Positions 44,161 to 54,466 are shown, counted from the first letter of the stretch. The stretch is DNA of 64,000 bases from an uncultured Lachnospiraceae bacterium (GCA_910587045.1 CAJULG010000004.1:124872-188871), one strand, 5' to 3'. The notes: a model not told the origin generated them from the letters alone. Translations and numbers: made by a program.

Positions 44161-44601
44161 ATGGTAAGAGAAGCTATAAAAGAAGATTTACAGGAAGTAT
44201 TAAAATTGTATTTATTTCTACATGAAAAATCTATCCCCGAACAGTCGGATTGTTTGTCAAATACATGGAAACAAATCTTAGAAGATGAAAATCATCACTT
44301 GATTGTAAATGAAGTTGATGGAAAAATTGTATCTTCATGTGTATGTATTATTATTCCCAATTTGACGAGAAATGTGCGTCCATATGCTTTTTTAGAAAAT
44401 ATTGTTACCCATGCAGACTTCAGAGGGCGTGGCTTAGCATCCGAATGTCTGGAATATGCAAGGCAGATAGCAGTACGATGTAACTGCTATAAAATGATGC
44501 TGCTGACAGGAAGCAGCAAGAAAGAGGTATTGGATTTCTATAAAAATGCGGGTTATAATAATACAGACAAGTCTGCATTTATTCAATGGCTTAATATTTG
44601 A
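44161..44601 (+). CDS. GNAT-family N-acetyltransferase
   Basis: 146 residues: MVREAIKEDLQEVLKLYLFL, FLENIVTHADFRGRGLASECLEYAR (acetyl-CoA loop RGRGLA) and KKEVLDFYKNAGY. RBS AAAGGAG 7 bases upstream. AT-rich like the broken toxin-antitoxin pair before it, suggesting shared origin. Confidence 0.88.
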   Translation: MVREAIKEDLQEVLKLYLFLHEKSIPEQSDCLSNTWKQILEDENHHLIVNEVDGKIVSSCVCIIIPNLTRNVRPYAFLENIVTHADFRGRGLASECLEYARQIAVRCNCYKMMLLTGSSKKEVLDFYKNAGYNNTDKSAFIQWLNI

Positions 44602-44689
44602 AGACAAGTGTTATTTATGGGAACGGACAGTATGGGAAGTGTTATATATAAAGTGGCAGGATACAATAGTGAATGGAAAGGAAGCATAA

Positions 44690-45394
44690 ATGAAGAAGAT
44701 CCCGATATTATACGAAGATGAAACCCTCATTATCTGCCTGAAGCCTCAGGGCATTCCAAGCCAGGCAGATAAGAGCAATGATGAAGACGTTTTGAATTAT
44801 TTCAAAAGTTATATTTATGATAAGGAAGAAATGGATGAAGAGCCGTATCTTGCAGTCGTCCACCGTCTGGATCGTCCGGTTGGCGGGATCATGGTGCTTG
44901 CCAGAACGCAGCAGGCCGCAGCGAACTTAAGCGATCAGGTACAGGACGGCAATATGATAAAATATTATCAGGCAATCCTCACCGGAGAACTGAAAGCAGA
45001 AAGTGGAACCATAGAAGACTATCTGCTGAAGGATGGAAAAACGAATACCACGAAGGTAGTGGCAAAAGGAACCAGAGGAGCAAAGAGGGCGATTCTGGAT
45101 TATGAGGTGCTGGATGTATTCGAAACAGAGGAAGGCATTCTGTCCTATGTATTGATACAATTAGTGACCGGACGCCATCATCAGATTCGCGTACAGATGG
45201 CGAATCAGGGGGCCGGAATCTGGGGAGATACCAAGTACAATCCAAGATTTCAGAAAGTAAAACGCAGGTATCAGCAGATTGGTCTGTATGCTACCCGGCT
45301 GGAGTTCGATCATCCAGTGACCGGAGAACATATGGTGTTTAAAAACGAGCCGGAGGGTGAAGCCTTCGATATTATAGAAATGGAAGATTTTTAG
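44690..45394 (+). CDS. RluA-family RNA pseudouridine synthase
   Basis: 234 residues. IPILYEDETLIICLKPQGIPSQ, VHRLDRPVGGIMVLART (catalytic Asp in HRLD) and TGRHHQIRVQMA. Lacks an S4 domain; closest to the short RluA-like group. Probably modifies rRNA or tRNA. Confidence 0.92.
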   Translation: MKKIPILYEDETLIICLKPQGIPSQADKSNDEDVLNYFKSYIYDKEEMDEEPYLAVVHRLDRPVGGIMVLARTQQAAANLSDQVQDGNMIKYYQAILTGELKAESGTIEDYLLKDGKTNTTKVVAKGTRGAKRAILDYEVLDVFETEEGILSYVLIQLVTGRHHQIRVQMANQGAGIWGDTKYNPRFQKVKRRYQQIGLYATRLEFDHPVTGEHMVFKNEPEGEAFDIIEMEDF

Positions 45395-45481
45395 AATAAA
45401 AACGGGTCAGAACCGCTCATACTAATGCAGATAAATGAAGTATCGAAATGTATATATTTTCGGCCTGGTAATGAGGTAGAC

Positions 45482-46540
45482 ATGAGCGGTTTCTTAATGA
45501 AAATCTGGGAAAATGAAACATACAGAAAGGGAATCCTGGCAGCAGGTACAGTAATTGGAATCATTGTGGCATTCCGGTACTGTCTGCCGTTAGTGGTTCC
45601 GTTTTTGTTTGCTTTTATATTTGCCGGCATCCTTCGTCCAGCAGTAGACTGGCTGATGAAGAAGTGGAGCTGGTCAGAGAAGCTGGCGTCCATTCTGGTC
45701 ATGCTTCTGACCGGAGGGCTGTGTCTGGCTGCAGGAAAGGTCATACTGACCACTCTTTATCGTCAGATTGAAAATTTTGTAATTTATCTTCCCTTTTATC
45801 AGGAACAGTTCATGACCGGTCTGGGAAGCTGCTGTAATTATATTGATACCGGTCTTCATTTAGAAAATGGAGCCAGCTTAGCCTATGCAACAGAAATACT
45901 GATGGGAATATTTTCCGATTTTCAGAATACAGTCCTGCCAAAGCTGACGACGAGCACGGTTACAGCAGTGAAACAGGCATTCAGTTCTCTTTTGTTTTTC
46001 TTTATTATGATTTATGCAACGCTATGTATGCTGAAGAATTATCATCGTCTGTTTCAGAAGGGCAGACTGTGCGGTTATATTCAACAGGTATGGGAACATG
46101 TTATGCATCTGCTGGGCGTTTATGTCCGGGCGGAGGGGACGATTGCCCTGGCGCAGACTGTAATCTGCAGCATCGGACTCTGGATCATGAAGAATCCCTA
46201 TTCGATCATGCTAGCATTTCTGATTGGAATCGTAGACGCGCTTCCGGTCTTTGGAAGCGGGACGATCCTGGTTCCCTGGGCTGTTTTTCGATTTCTGGCA
46301 GGCGATATTCAGATGGGGATCGGGCTGTTGATCCTGTATGTGCTCTGCACATTAAACCGACAGCTTTTGGAGCCCCGTCTTCTGGGGCAGAAGCTGGGAA
46401 TGAGTACACTGCTTACCCTGTTTCTGATGTATATCGGATACCGTCTGTTCGGGATCTTTGGTTTTGTTCTGGGGCCGGTGGGATATCTGGTCGGAAGAGA
46501 AATTCTGTCATTTGAATGCGCAGAAAGGGAAAAGGCGTGA
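45482..46540 (+). CDS. AI-2E-family transporter (YtvI-like)
   Basis: 352 residues from ATG 45482 (GAGGTAG upstream; start at 45425 less likely). About seven helices, beginning ILAAGTVIGIIVAFRYCLPLVVPFLFAF, with a central cytosolic-looking stretch and VGIVDALPVFGSGTILVPWA. Family exports or exchanges small molecules; the name comes from TqsA. Related to the sporulation protein YtvI. Confidence 0.85.
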   Translation: MSGFLMKIWENETYRKGILAAGTVIGIIVAFRYCLPLVVPFLFAFIFAGILRPAVDWLMKKWSWSEKLASILVMLLTGGLCLAAGKVILTTLYRQIENFVIYLPFYQEQFMTGLGSCCNYIDTGLHLENGASLAYATEILMGIFSDFQNTVLPKLTTSTVTAVKQAFSSLLFFFIMIYATLCMLKNYHRLFQKGRLCGYIQQVWEHVMHLLGVYVRAEGTIALAQTVICSIGLWIMKNPYSIMLAFLIGIVDALPVFGSGTILVPWAVFRFLAGDIQMGIGLLILYVLCTLNRQLLEPRLLGQKLGMSTLLTLFLMYIGYRLFGIFGFVLGPVGYLVGREILSFECAEREKA

Positions 46541-46551
46541 TTTGCCTTTTT
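46530..46551 (+). terminator. Terminator overlapping the transporter stop codon
   Basis: AAAAGGC-GTGATTT-GCCTTTTT: the TGA stop lies in the hairpin loop, and the T-run follows at once. Confidence 0.75.
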
Positions 46552-46645
46552 ATAACGGCTGATATATAATCAGGTCAAGCTGTTTCCTGCCCGGTACAGG
46601 CCTGAGCAGGATAAAAGAGAGAAGGGAAGAGGAAAGGATAAGAGA

Positions 46646-48000
46646 ATGGGATATAGTCTGAGAGACGACTGGAATCAGTTAAAGAAGAATATGACAGACC
46701 TGCATGCGGAACTGCAACATAGTGATGCCTGCCAGGTCTGGAATCAGGCGATGACGGATCTGGTCAATACATATAAGCGAGAGCTGGCGGCCTGGTACAA
46801 TGTACCGCATTTTACGGAAAATGCATTCCAGACAACAACACAGAACCTGTGGTATGCACATTACCTGAATAAGAAGCGTCTGCGGACATTAGGACTGACC
46901 GCAGCCTATGAGTACATATAGCCCACAGAATATGTCCGGAGCGAAAACCAGCGTTATCCCCACTGGATGTATAGCCATGACGGAAAGAATCTTATCTGCA
47001 GGATCAGTGACACTATGCGTTACCGGAAAGTCTTCTATGACGGAAATCATTGCATATGGTCGGATGAGGGAGGCGGTCTGCCTGGAGAATATTATATCAT
47101 TCAGGCCAGGAGAATAAGCGGGAGTTATATCTGTCCGAACTGCGGCCGGGAGGATACGCTGGAGAATCTGGTAGACGGCTGTGACTACTGCGGGACAAAG
47201 TTTCAGATTAAGGATTTCAGCCAGAAGATTTCCTCTGTCTACAATCCGGGAAGCAGAACACAGCAAAGAAGTGGCTTCACACTGAAGAAGAATTTCTGGC
47301 CTCTTTATATTTACTGCTGATCCTGTCATTAGCAATAGATTATTTCAGTGATGCTCCGGGTCGTATGCCGGAGATGATAGAAAAGGTCGGACTGCTGGGG
47401 CATTGGGCATTTCTTTTCGTACCGGCCGGATTTGTGCTGCTGGTCATATTTCTGGCAGTCCTGATCGGCAAGACTACAAAGGAGAGCAGGAAGGAAGGTC
47501 CGGCAAGAAGCAGTCAGACACTGGCCAGTCTTCGTAATGTAGATAAGTATTTTTCAGAGGAGGCATTTATCGGCAGTCTTTCCAATAAGCTGATGAGCCT
47601 TTGCTATGCGGAATCTATGGCTGAGATCCGCCCTTTCGCGGAATGCGACATGACTCCGTTTCTACAGCGCTATCAGAATGCTATTGACTGTAAAATGCTG
47701 GAGTGCGTATGGATGGACTATCGACTTCAGGAAGGATATCAGTATCTGGCGGTTAAGGTCAGGCTGGGGCTGGTCTTATATGAAAACGGAAGAGCGGCAA
47801 AGAGAGATGCACACCTGATGCTTGGGCTGGTCAGGAGCGTAAACGCCCTGACGAAGAGCATAAATGACGTCCGGGTGTATCATTGTACCTCCTGTGGCAG
47901 AAGTCTGTCCCTGTTAAACGGAGGCAGATGTGAATACTGCGGAACTACTATGAATCTGAAGGAATATGACTGGGTGATCGGACGGTGTGAATGGTCATAG
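46646..48000 (+). pseudogene. Zinc-ribbon/TIM44-like membrane protein, interrupted
   Basis: One gene of about 451 codons broken twice. From ATG 46646 the frame reaches TAG at 46919, then continues in the same frame (PTEYVRSENQRYPHWMYSHDGKNLICRISD) through zinc ribbon 1 (CPNCGREDTLENLVDGCDYCG). At about 47285-47295 it must shift frame to keep a membrane helix (FLASLYLLLILSLAIDYF), followed by a second helix. The end carries a TIM44-like region and zinc ribbon 2 (CTSCGRSLSLLNGGRCEYCG). Either a true pseudogene or two sequence errors. Confidence 0.75.
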
Positions 48001-48117
48001 AATGGATGAAAAGAGTGTAAATTATTTACAAGTACAACCTCTGTATGATAAGATATCCATAAGTATATTCTTTTAGCTATGGTATTTCGTGATAGCAGGT
48101 TTGAGGAGGAGGATTTT

Positions 48118-51100
48118 ATGAAGAAGCGGTTATTAACAACCATGCGCCGGATACTGTGTACAGTGGCGGCATTCGGGCTCCTGATAACAGAAGTGCCCTT
48201 TATGAACATACCTGGAGGCACAGTGGCGGCGGCAGAGCCGGATTCCAATTTTTCCAATCTGGTGGTATTTGTGGATTTCACGGATTCCAGTCATGACCAC
48301 TCAGATGCGACGGGATATGATCCGAATAATTGTCCGACCCAGAGTATGAATAAAGTATCAGGCTTGTATAACGGGGATGGTGTTGCGGAAAGTGCAGCCA
48401 CCAGAAGATCTTTAAAATACTACATGGATCATGTATCCTATGGTGCTTTGCGGGTAGAGAATTACTTCCCGCAGTATGAGAGTCAGAATATCACTCCGAT
48501 TCAACTGGGGATGGCATCGAGCAGTTACGTTGATATGCTTGTGGTTTCGACCGTAATTGATAAATTGGATCAGGATTATGCGGGCGTATTATCCAATATG
48601 TCTCTTGACCGCTGGGGGCAGGACGGCTGTGTTGATAATCTGACGATCATAGTTTCTGATAAGCTGATCGGGGGAGGAAAAGCATCCATTACCGGAAAGA
48701 AGGCAAATTACGGTGGTGATAACACAATTAACGGATTAAGAGTCGGTAGTTATAACATCATACCGGAAAGCGAGATCTGCTTTGGCTACTCGGAATCCGG
48801 TGTTATCATTCATGAGTTTATGCATTCGCTTGGTTATCCGGATCTGTATCAGGGGAATCAGGCCGGTACGCCGGTAGGACCGTGGGATATTATGTCACAG
48901 GAAAGCTATATGGTTCAGTATCCGCTTGCCTATATGCGTCAGCATATAGCCGGCTGGCTGGATCTGCCTGTCGTGACAGAATCTGTTGCCGGTTACACCC
49001 TGACTTCTGCTTCTGATGTGACAACAGCTACAAAGAATCAGCAGGCCGTGATCCTGAAAACACCGTATTCAGATACCGAGTTTTTTGTAGTGGAATATCG
49101 AAAAAAGGGAACTGCGATCGAGGATTATGACAGAAAGATTCCGGGTTCCGGCATTATTGTTTACCGGATCAATACGGCATATTCGTCAAATATCGGGGGA
49201 GCACCGTTTGTGGTGTATGTATACCGGCCGGGAGATTCTTATGATGCCAACGGGCATGAAAAGGCGGAGAACGGGGGAGATGCATATCTGTCAAAATCCG
49301 TACTGTCTCTGGAGTCCGGACGTACCGGATATGGAAATGCAGATCTGAGCAAGGGACTGACCGAAGGGGCACTCACCTACAGCGATGGAAGAAACAGTGG
49401 AATCGTGATTAAAAATGTTGGAAGTGCAAGTGGATCGCAGATTACCTTTGATATTACATTTCCGCAGGACGGGAATGACGATTACTGGAAGACACTTACT
49501 ACGGGCCAGGAGCAGGAACAGACCATTACAATGGCCTCCTGTATGGACAGCAATGGCACTATGTACTATATAAAGAAGGACAGAAATACCGGAAAGGGTT
49601 CCTTCTGCCGGTTTGACGCAAATGGATGGAGCAGTCTGGGAACCGCACCGTCTGGTATGCAGTATTCTCTGTGCGTCTACAATAATTCCGTGTATACCTT
49701 CTATACAGATGGCAGCAGGGGTGTACTGGCACAATGGAACGGAACCGGATGGAGTACCGTACATACTGTGAATGCTCCGGTCACGGATCTGTATATGACG
49801 GCGGATGCATCCGGTATCTACTGTACCTACGATAAAGAAAGCCAGAATGTATATGCATTTCAGTATACCACAGGAGGCATCCTGACGCTGGGTGACGCGG
49901 TAAACGGAGCGGATAGAGCGGCCAACGGTCAGATTGCTGTATGTAACGGAAGAGTTGCAGTAATCTATCGAGACTGGCAGAATAATAATGCACTCCGGGT
50001 AAAGACCTATCAGAATGGTGGATGGGCAAATCTGGGTAATCTGAATCTGTCTTCCGGAAATACCATGATCCGGGCCAATGGAGATTACTTTTATATTGCT
50101 GCTACTGCTTCCGGCGGAAGTCAGGGATATGTATACCGATTAGACAGTACCGCTGCCAGTCCGTCATGGAACGTAGTAGGAGGAACGTCCTTTACTACAG
50201 AATCGATCGGTGATATGGATATATGCTTCCAGGGGAGCAGCCCTTATATCCTGTATCTTGGCGCATCCAGTAAGAAAACCGTTGTCAAGGCTCTTGAAAA
50301 TGATCAATGGATTACCTATGGTGCTACTCTGGCGAATGATATTATATCCGATCTTCACGCATACACCTATCAGAATCAGATGTATGTAACCTATATCAGT
50401 ACCGTGAATAACCATGTATATATCCGTACAAATGCAGTAAAGGATTCCTCTGGGCTGACGGGTACCGGATCCGGTGAGGTTTCAGGCGGAAGCGGAACCA
50501 CCGGCGGGAATACCGGAGGCTCCACCGGCGGCAGCGGTTCTGCCGGTGGCAATACCGGAGGCTCTATAGGTGGCAGCGGTTCTACCGGCGGGAATACCGG
50601 AGGCTCCATAGGCGGCAGCGGTTCTACCGGCGGGAATACCGGAGGTTCCACGGGCGGTACAGTCAGTTATCCGGATCTGCCGGATGGATGGCAGTATGTA
50701 AACGGAAGCTGGTACTATTATTCCAATCACAGACCGCATTTTGGATGGCTTCTGACTGGAGGAAACTGGTATTATCTGAATGAGGACGGAACCATGGCAA
50801 CGGGCTGGGCCTTTATTGATGGAACCTGGTACTATCTGAATGCCAGTGGCGCGATGGCAACGGGCTGGGTGTACGTTGGCAATGCGTGGTATTATCTGAT
50901 GCCGGGCGGAGCCATGGCGACTGGCTGGATCAATGTGGGCGGAGCCTGGTATTATCTGAATCCGGGTGGAGATATGGTGACGGGCTGGGCATATGTGAAT
51001 GGGGCCTGGTACTATCTGAATCCGAACGGAGATATGGCAACGGGCTGGGTGTATGTGAATGGAGCCTGGTACTATCTGAATCCGAACGGAGATATGGCAA

Positions 51101-51285
51101 CGGGCTGGGTACATGTGGGCGGAAGCTGGTATTACCTGAATGCGGGTGGAGATATGGCAACCGGCTGGATCTATACCGGAGGGGCCTGGTACTACCTGCG
51201 GCCGAATGGTTCCATGGTGACCGGCTGGATGCGGATCGGCGGAAAGCGGTATCATTTTAATGCCAGCGGTGTCTGGGATCGATGA
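48118..51285 (+). CDS. Secreted M6-type metalloprotease with wall-binding repeats
   Basis: 1055 residues from ATG 48118 (GAGGAGGAGG upstream). Signal peptide to about residue 40 (ending TVAAAE). Catalytic HEFMHSLGYPDLY (His codon 48811, about residue 232) and GPWDIMSQ place it with M6/immune-inhibitor-A-like peptidases. Beta-propeller-like sequence runs to about 780, then a Gly/Ser linker of four 14-residue repeats, then ten 20-residue CW_binding_1 (choline-binding-like) repeats GWxxVxGxWYYLNxxGxMAT. So it is exported, held at the wall and cleaves external proteins. Confidence 0.9.
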   Translation: MKKRLLTTMRRILCTVAAFGLLITEVPFMNIPGGTVAAAEPDSNFSNLVVFVDFTDSSHDHSDATGYDPNNCPTQSMNKVSGLYNGDGVAESAATRRSLKYYMDHVSYGALRVENYFPQYESQNITPIQLGMASSSYVDMLVVSTVIDKLDQDYAGVLSNMSLDRWGQDGCVDNLTIIVSDKLIGGGKASITGKKANYGGDNTINGLRVGSYNIIPESEICFGYSESGVIIHEFMHSLGYPDLYQGNQAGTPVGPWDIMSQESYMVQYPLAYMRQHIAGWLDLPVVTESVAGYTLTSASDVTTATKNQQAVILKTPYSDTEFFVVEYRKKGTAIEDYDRKIPGSGIIVYRINTAYSSNIGGAPFVVYVYRPGDSYDANGHEKAENGGDAYLSKSVLSLESGRTGYGNADLSKGLTEGALTYSDGRNSGIVIKNVGSASGSQITFDITFPQDGNDDYWKTLTTGQEQEQTITMASCMDSNGTMYYIKKDRNTGKGSFCRFDANGWSSLGTAPSGMQYSLCVYNNSVYTFYTDGSRGVLAQWNGTGWSTVHTVNAPVTDLYMTADASGIYCTYDKESQNVYAFQYTTGGILTLGDAVNGADRAANGQIAVCNGRVAVIYRDWQNNNALRVKTYQNGGWANLGNLNLSSGNTMIRANGDYFYIAATASGGSQGYVYRLDSTAASPSWNVVGGTSFTTESIGDMDICFQGSSPYILYLGASSKKTVVKALENDQWITYGATLANDIISDLHAYTYQNQMYVTYISTVNNHVYIRTNAVKDSSGLTGTGSGEVSGGSGTTGGNTGGSTGGSGSAGGNTGGSIGGSGSTGGNTGGSIGGSGSTGGNTGGSTGGTVSYPDLPDGWQYVNGSWYYYSNHRPHFGWLLTGGNWYYLNEDGTMATGWAFIDGTWYYLNASGAMATGWVYVGNAWYYLMPGGAMATGWINVGGAWYYLNPGGDMVTGWAYVNGAWYYLNPNGDMATGWVYVNGAWYYLNPNGDMATGWVHVGGSWYYLNAGGDMATGWIYTGGAWYYLRPNGSMVTGWMRIGGKRYHFNASGVWDR
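50485..50652 (+). repeat. Four 42-bp Gly/Ser linker repeats within the protease gene
   Basis: Unit encodes GGSGSTGGNTGGS(I/T); four copies with synonymous and a few amino-acid differences. Prone to slippage; copy number may vary between strains. Confidence 0.9.
50686..51285 (+). repeat. Ten 60-bp wall-binding repeats within the protease gene
   Basis: Each unit encodes about 20 residues starting GW with a WYYLN core. Neighbouring copies near 50990-51110 are nearly identical at DNA level, a sign of recent duplication. Confidence 0.9.
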
Positions 51286-51301
51286 TCCTGAGACATATTC
51301 C

Positions 51302-51330
51302 TTGCATAATTTTGAAGAGTTTACTATAAT
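51302..51330 (+). promoter_or_regulatory. Promoter of proS
   Basis: TTGCAT, 17 bp, TATAAT. No T-box motif was seen in the about 75-nt leader; it contains CCGGG.GGCGGATTTCGCCCGG, a hairpin. Confidence 0.75.
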
Positions 51331-51411
51331 AAAACTCAGTGCAGAAATCCGGGAGGCGGATTTCGCCCGGAAGTACAGAAACCGGATCAGAGGAAAAGGA
51401 GATAAGTCATT

Positions 51412-52845
51412 ATGGCAAAGGACAAGAAGCTGGTAGAAGCGATCACATCAATGGATGAAGATTTTGCACAGTGGTATACCGATGTGGTATTAAAGGCAGA
51501 ATTGATTTCCTATACGAATGTGAAGGGATGTATGGCAATTAAGCCCGCCGGCTATGCAATATGGGAGCTGATTCAGAAGCAGCTGGATGAACGGTTCAAG
51601 GCAACCGGGGTTGAGAACGTGTATATGCCGATGTTCATTCCGGAAAGTCTGTTGCAGAAAGAAAAGGATCATGTAGAGGGCTTTGCGCCTGAGGTTGCCT
51701 GGGTGACACATGGGGGCCTGAATGAACTGCAGGAGCGGATGTGTGTCCGCCCGACATCAGAAACCCTGTTTTGTGATTTTTATAAAAATGATATTCAGTC
51801 TTATCGGGATTTGCCAAAGGTATATAATCAGTGGTGTTCCGTGGTTCGCTGGGAGAAGGAGACCAGACCGTTTCTGCGCTCCAGAGAATTCCTGTGGCAG
51901 GAGGGACATACCGCTCACGCAACTGCGGCAGAAGCAGAGGAACGTACCATTCAGATGCTGAATGTCTATGCGGATTTCTGTGAAGAGGTACTGGCGATTC
52001 CGGTGATCAAGGGAAGAAAGAGCGACAAGGAAAAGTTCGCCGGAGCAGAGGCAACCTATACCATCGAGTCGTTAATGCATGATGGCAAGGCCCTGCAGTC
52101 CGGTACCAGCCATAATTTTGGAGACGGATTTGCCAGAGCATTTGAAATACAATATACAGATAAAGAAAACAAACTGCAATACGTTCATCAGACCTCCTGG
52201 GGTATGACGACCCGTATGATCGGAGCGATCATCATGGTGCATGGAGATGATTCCGGTCTGGTACTGCCGCCGAAGGTTGCACCGACACAGGTTATGATCA
52301 TTCCGATCCAGCAGAAGAAGGAGGGCGTGCTCGAAAAGGCGGCAGAACTGAAGGAGAGATTAGGCGCATTCCGGGTGAAGGTAGATGACAGTGACAAGAG
52401 TCCGGGCTGGAAATTCAGTGAACAGGAGATGCGCGGAATTCCGATCCGGATTGAAATCGGACCAAAGGATATCGAAGCAGGTCAGGCAGTCATGGTGCGC
52501 CGGGATACCGGTGAGAAGATTACGGTTTCCTTCGATGAGATCCCTGCAAAGGCGGGAGAATTATTAGAGACCATTCAGAAGGATATGTTCGAGAAGGCAA
52601 AGGCACACCGGGATGCCAATACCCATACTGCAGGGAGCTGGGAAGAGTTCAAGGAGATCCTGGATACCAGACAGGGCTTTATCAAGGGTATGTGGTGTGG
52701 TGAGACCGAATGTGAAACAGCCATTAAGGATGAGACCGGAGCAACGACCAGGTGTATTCCGTTTGAACAGGAGAAGCTGGGAACTGTCTGTGTACACTGT
52801 GGAAAGCCGGCTGCAAAGATGGTCTATTTTGGACGGGCGTATTAA
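51412..52845 (+). CDS. proS: Prolyl-tRNA synthetase, short (type 3) form
   Basis: 477 residues. Class II motifs: motif 2 VVRWEKETRPFLRSREFLWQEGHTAH and motif 3 with GMTTRMIG. Anticodon-binding domain and C-terminal zinc-like segment (CGETECE, CIPFEQEKLGTVCVHCGKPA) follow. No YbaK-like insertion, so this is the archaeal/eukaryote-like ProS. The stand-alone editing enzyme YbaK is broken elsewhere in this window. RBS AAAGGAG. Confidence 0.95.
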   Translation: MAKDKKLVEAITSMDEDFAQWYTDVVLKAELISYTNVKGCMAIKPAGYAIWELIQKQLDERFKATGVENVYMPMFIPESLLQKEKDHVEGFAPEVAWVTHGGLNELQERMCVRPTSETLFCDFYKNDIQSYRDLPKVYNQWCSVVRWEKETRPFLRSREFLWQEGHTAHATAAEAEERTIQMLNVYADFCEEVLAIPVIKGRKSDKEKFAGAEATYTIESLMHDGKALQSGTSHNFGDGFARAFEIQYTDKENKLQYVHQTSWGMTTRMIGAIIMVHGDDSGLVLPPKVAPTQVMIIPIQQKKEGVLEKAAELKERLGAFRVKVDDSDKSPGWKFSEQEMRGIPIRIEIGPKDIEAGQAVMVRRDTGEKITVSFDEIPAKAGELLETIQKDMFEKAKAHRDANTHTAGSWEEFKEILDTRQGFIKGMWCGETECETAIKDETGATTRCIPFEQEKLGTVCVHCGKPAAKMVYFGRAY

Positions 52846-52889
52846 AGTATCTGTATAAAATAATATAGAAACGGATCAATGACTGATAT

Positions 52890-52930
52890 AACAGCCGGGG
52901 CTTGCACGTTAGAGCAGCCGCGGTTGTTTT
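52890..52930 (+). terminator. Terminator after proS
   Basis: AACAGCCG pairs with CGGTTGTT around inner GGGGCT/AGCAGCC, ending in TTTT. Confidence 0.7.
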
Positions 52931-52996
52931 ATGTCCGTATACGTAACAGCACGCGGATACGCTCAGAAAGCAAGTGGAGGAAAGAAGGAAACGACA

Positions 52997-54379
52997 ATGG
53001 AAGAGGATAAACCGATTGAGCAGAACGAAAATACAGGGAAGCAGATGGATATGCTGCATGGAAGACTATTCGGAAAGATTATCGCATTTGCCCTGCCGCT
53101 GGCCGCCAGCAGTATCTTGCAACAGTTGTTTAATTCTATTGATGTGGCAGTGGTCGGACAATATGCTTCTGGAAAAGCACAGGCGGCAGTAGGATGTAAT
53201 GGTTCTTTGATCAACCTGATGCTGAATCTTTTTGTCGGTATCTCTATCGGAACGAATGTGGTCATAGCCAACTTTATCGGCCAGAATAAAAAAGAGCACA
53301 TAAGCAAAACGGTTCATACATCTATGCTGGTTGCGGTTATCAGCGGACTGTTTCTTCTGGTTCTGGGACTCTTCATTGCAGAACCGGCACTGGCTCTCAT
53401 GGATACTCCGGAGGATATCATGGATCAGGCAGTCCTGTATCTGCGTATTTATTTTCTGGGTATGCCCTTCATTATGGTTTACAATTTTGGAGCCGCCATC
53501 CTTCGGAGCGTTGGTGATACCAGGCGGCCGCTTTACTGTCTTCTGGCATCGGGTCTTTTGAATGCCGGTTTAAATCTTCTGTTAGTGATCGTCTTTCATA
53601 TGGACGTGGCAGGGGTTGCTATAGCAACGGTGGTTTCCAATGTGTTAAGTGCAGGAATGGTGCTTTTCTTTCTGACTCATGAGGAGAGCGTGATACGGTT
53701 ATCGTTCCGGGATATGCAGATTTCCGGACGGGAGCTTTCGCAGGTTCTTCGTATTGGGATTCCGGCAGGTCTGCAAAGTGCCGTATTTTCCTTTGCAAAT
53801 GTATTTATACAGACCGCTCTGAACGGACATGGGGCAGATGCGGTGGCAGGCTCTGCCATTACCCTGAATTTTGAGTTTTATTCCTATTTTGTAGTAACTG
53901 CATTTTCCCAGGCAGCAGTTACCTTTATCAGCCAGAACTTTGGAGCGGGAAATTATGCGCGTTGTAAGAAGATTTTTCGGGAGATCCTGCTTGCCACTAT
54001 TCTGGTCATAACGGTAATGAGTATTTTATTTGTATTCGGGCGAAATTTCTTTATCGGTTTATTTACATCCGAGCCGAAGGTGGCGGAATACGCATCCATC
54101 CGGATGGTCTGTTTATTAAGTGCTTATTTCCTGATCCCGACCTATGAGATCAGCGGCGCCGCCCTGAGAGGCATCGGGCATTCCCTGACACCGGCGATCA
54201 TTACGATCTTCGGTACCTGTGTGCTGCGGCTGGTATGGGTCTATACGGTCTGCAGGATTTATACGCAGTTTGAAGTGCTGATGCTGATCTATCCCCTGTC
54301 CTGGATCGTGACGGGAAGTGTAATGCTGTTTGTCTATTTTATGACTCAGAAAAAGGTTTTGTGCAGCAGATTAGAATAG
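52997..54379 (+). CDS. MATE-family multidrug efflux transporter
   Basis: 460 residues from ATG 52997 (AAGGAAACG upstream; ORF extends to 52931). Twelve helices; signature LFGKIIAFALPLAASSILQQLFNSIDVAVVGQYAS and the repeat half GIPAGLQSAVFSFANVFIQTALNGHG. Sodium- or proton-driven exporter; substrate unknown. Confidence 0.92.
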   Translation: MEEDKPIEQNENTGKQMDMLHGRLFGKIIAFALPLAASSILQQLFNSIDVAVVGQYASGKAQAAVGCNGSLINLMLNLFVGISIGTNVVIANFIGQNKKEHISKTVHTSMLVAVISGLFLLVLGLFIAEPALALMDTPEDIMDQAVLYLRIYFLGMPFIMVYNFGAAILRSVGDTRRPLYCLLASGLLNAGLNLLLVIVFHMDVAGVAIATVVSNVLSAGMVLFFLTHEESVIRLSFRDMQISGRELSQVLRIGIPAGLQSAVFSFANVFIQTALNGHGADAVAGSAITLNFEFYSYFVVTAFSQAAVTFISQNFGAGNYARCKKIFREILLATILVITVMSILFVFGRNFFIGLFTSEPKVAEYASIRMVCLLSAYFLIPTYEISGAALRGIGHSLTPAIITIFGTCVLRLVWVYTVCRIYTQFEVLMLIYPLSWIVTGSVMLFVYFMTQKKVLCSRLE

Positions 54380-54439
54380 GGTTAATCTTATGATCATATA
54401 ATTATAAAGAATAGGAACAGAGATTTTAAACTTGAATTC

Positions 54440-54466
54440 TTGACTTTGTAAGTAAAAAAATATAAT
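54440..54466 (+). promoter_or_regulatory. Promoter of the HD-phosphohydrolase cassette
   Basis: TTGACT, 15 bp, TATAAT; a TAATAT at 17 bp spacing is also available. Region 54380-54540 is strongly AT-rich. Confidence 0.55.

Noticed and set aside
46908..47117. Independent 69-residue ORF
   Set aside because: It is an alternative frame within the interrupted zinc-ribbon gene; the true frame continues beyond the TAG.
50485..51285. CRISPR-like regular repeats
   Set aside because: They are in-frame protein repeats (Gly/Ser linker and wall-binding units) with no unique spacers.
51331..51411. T-box in front of proS
   Set aside because: No AAGGTGGNACCGCG sequence and the leader is too short; only a simple hairpin is present.
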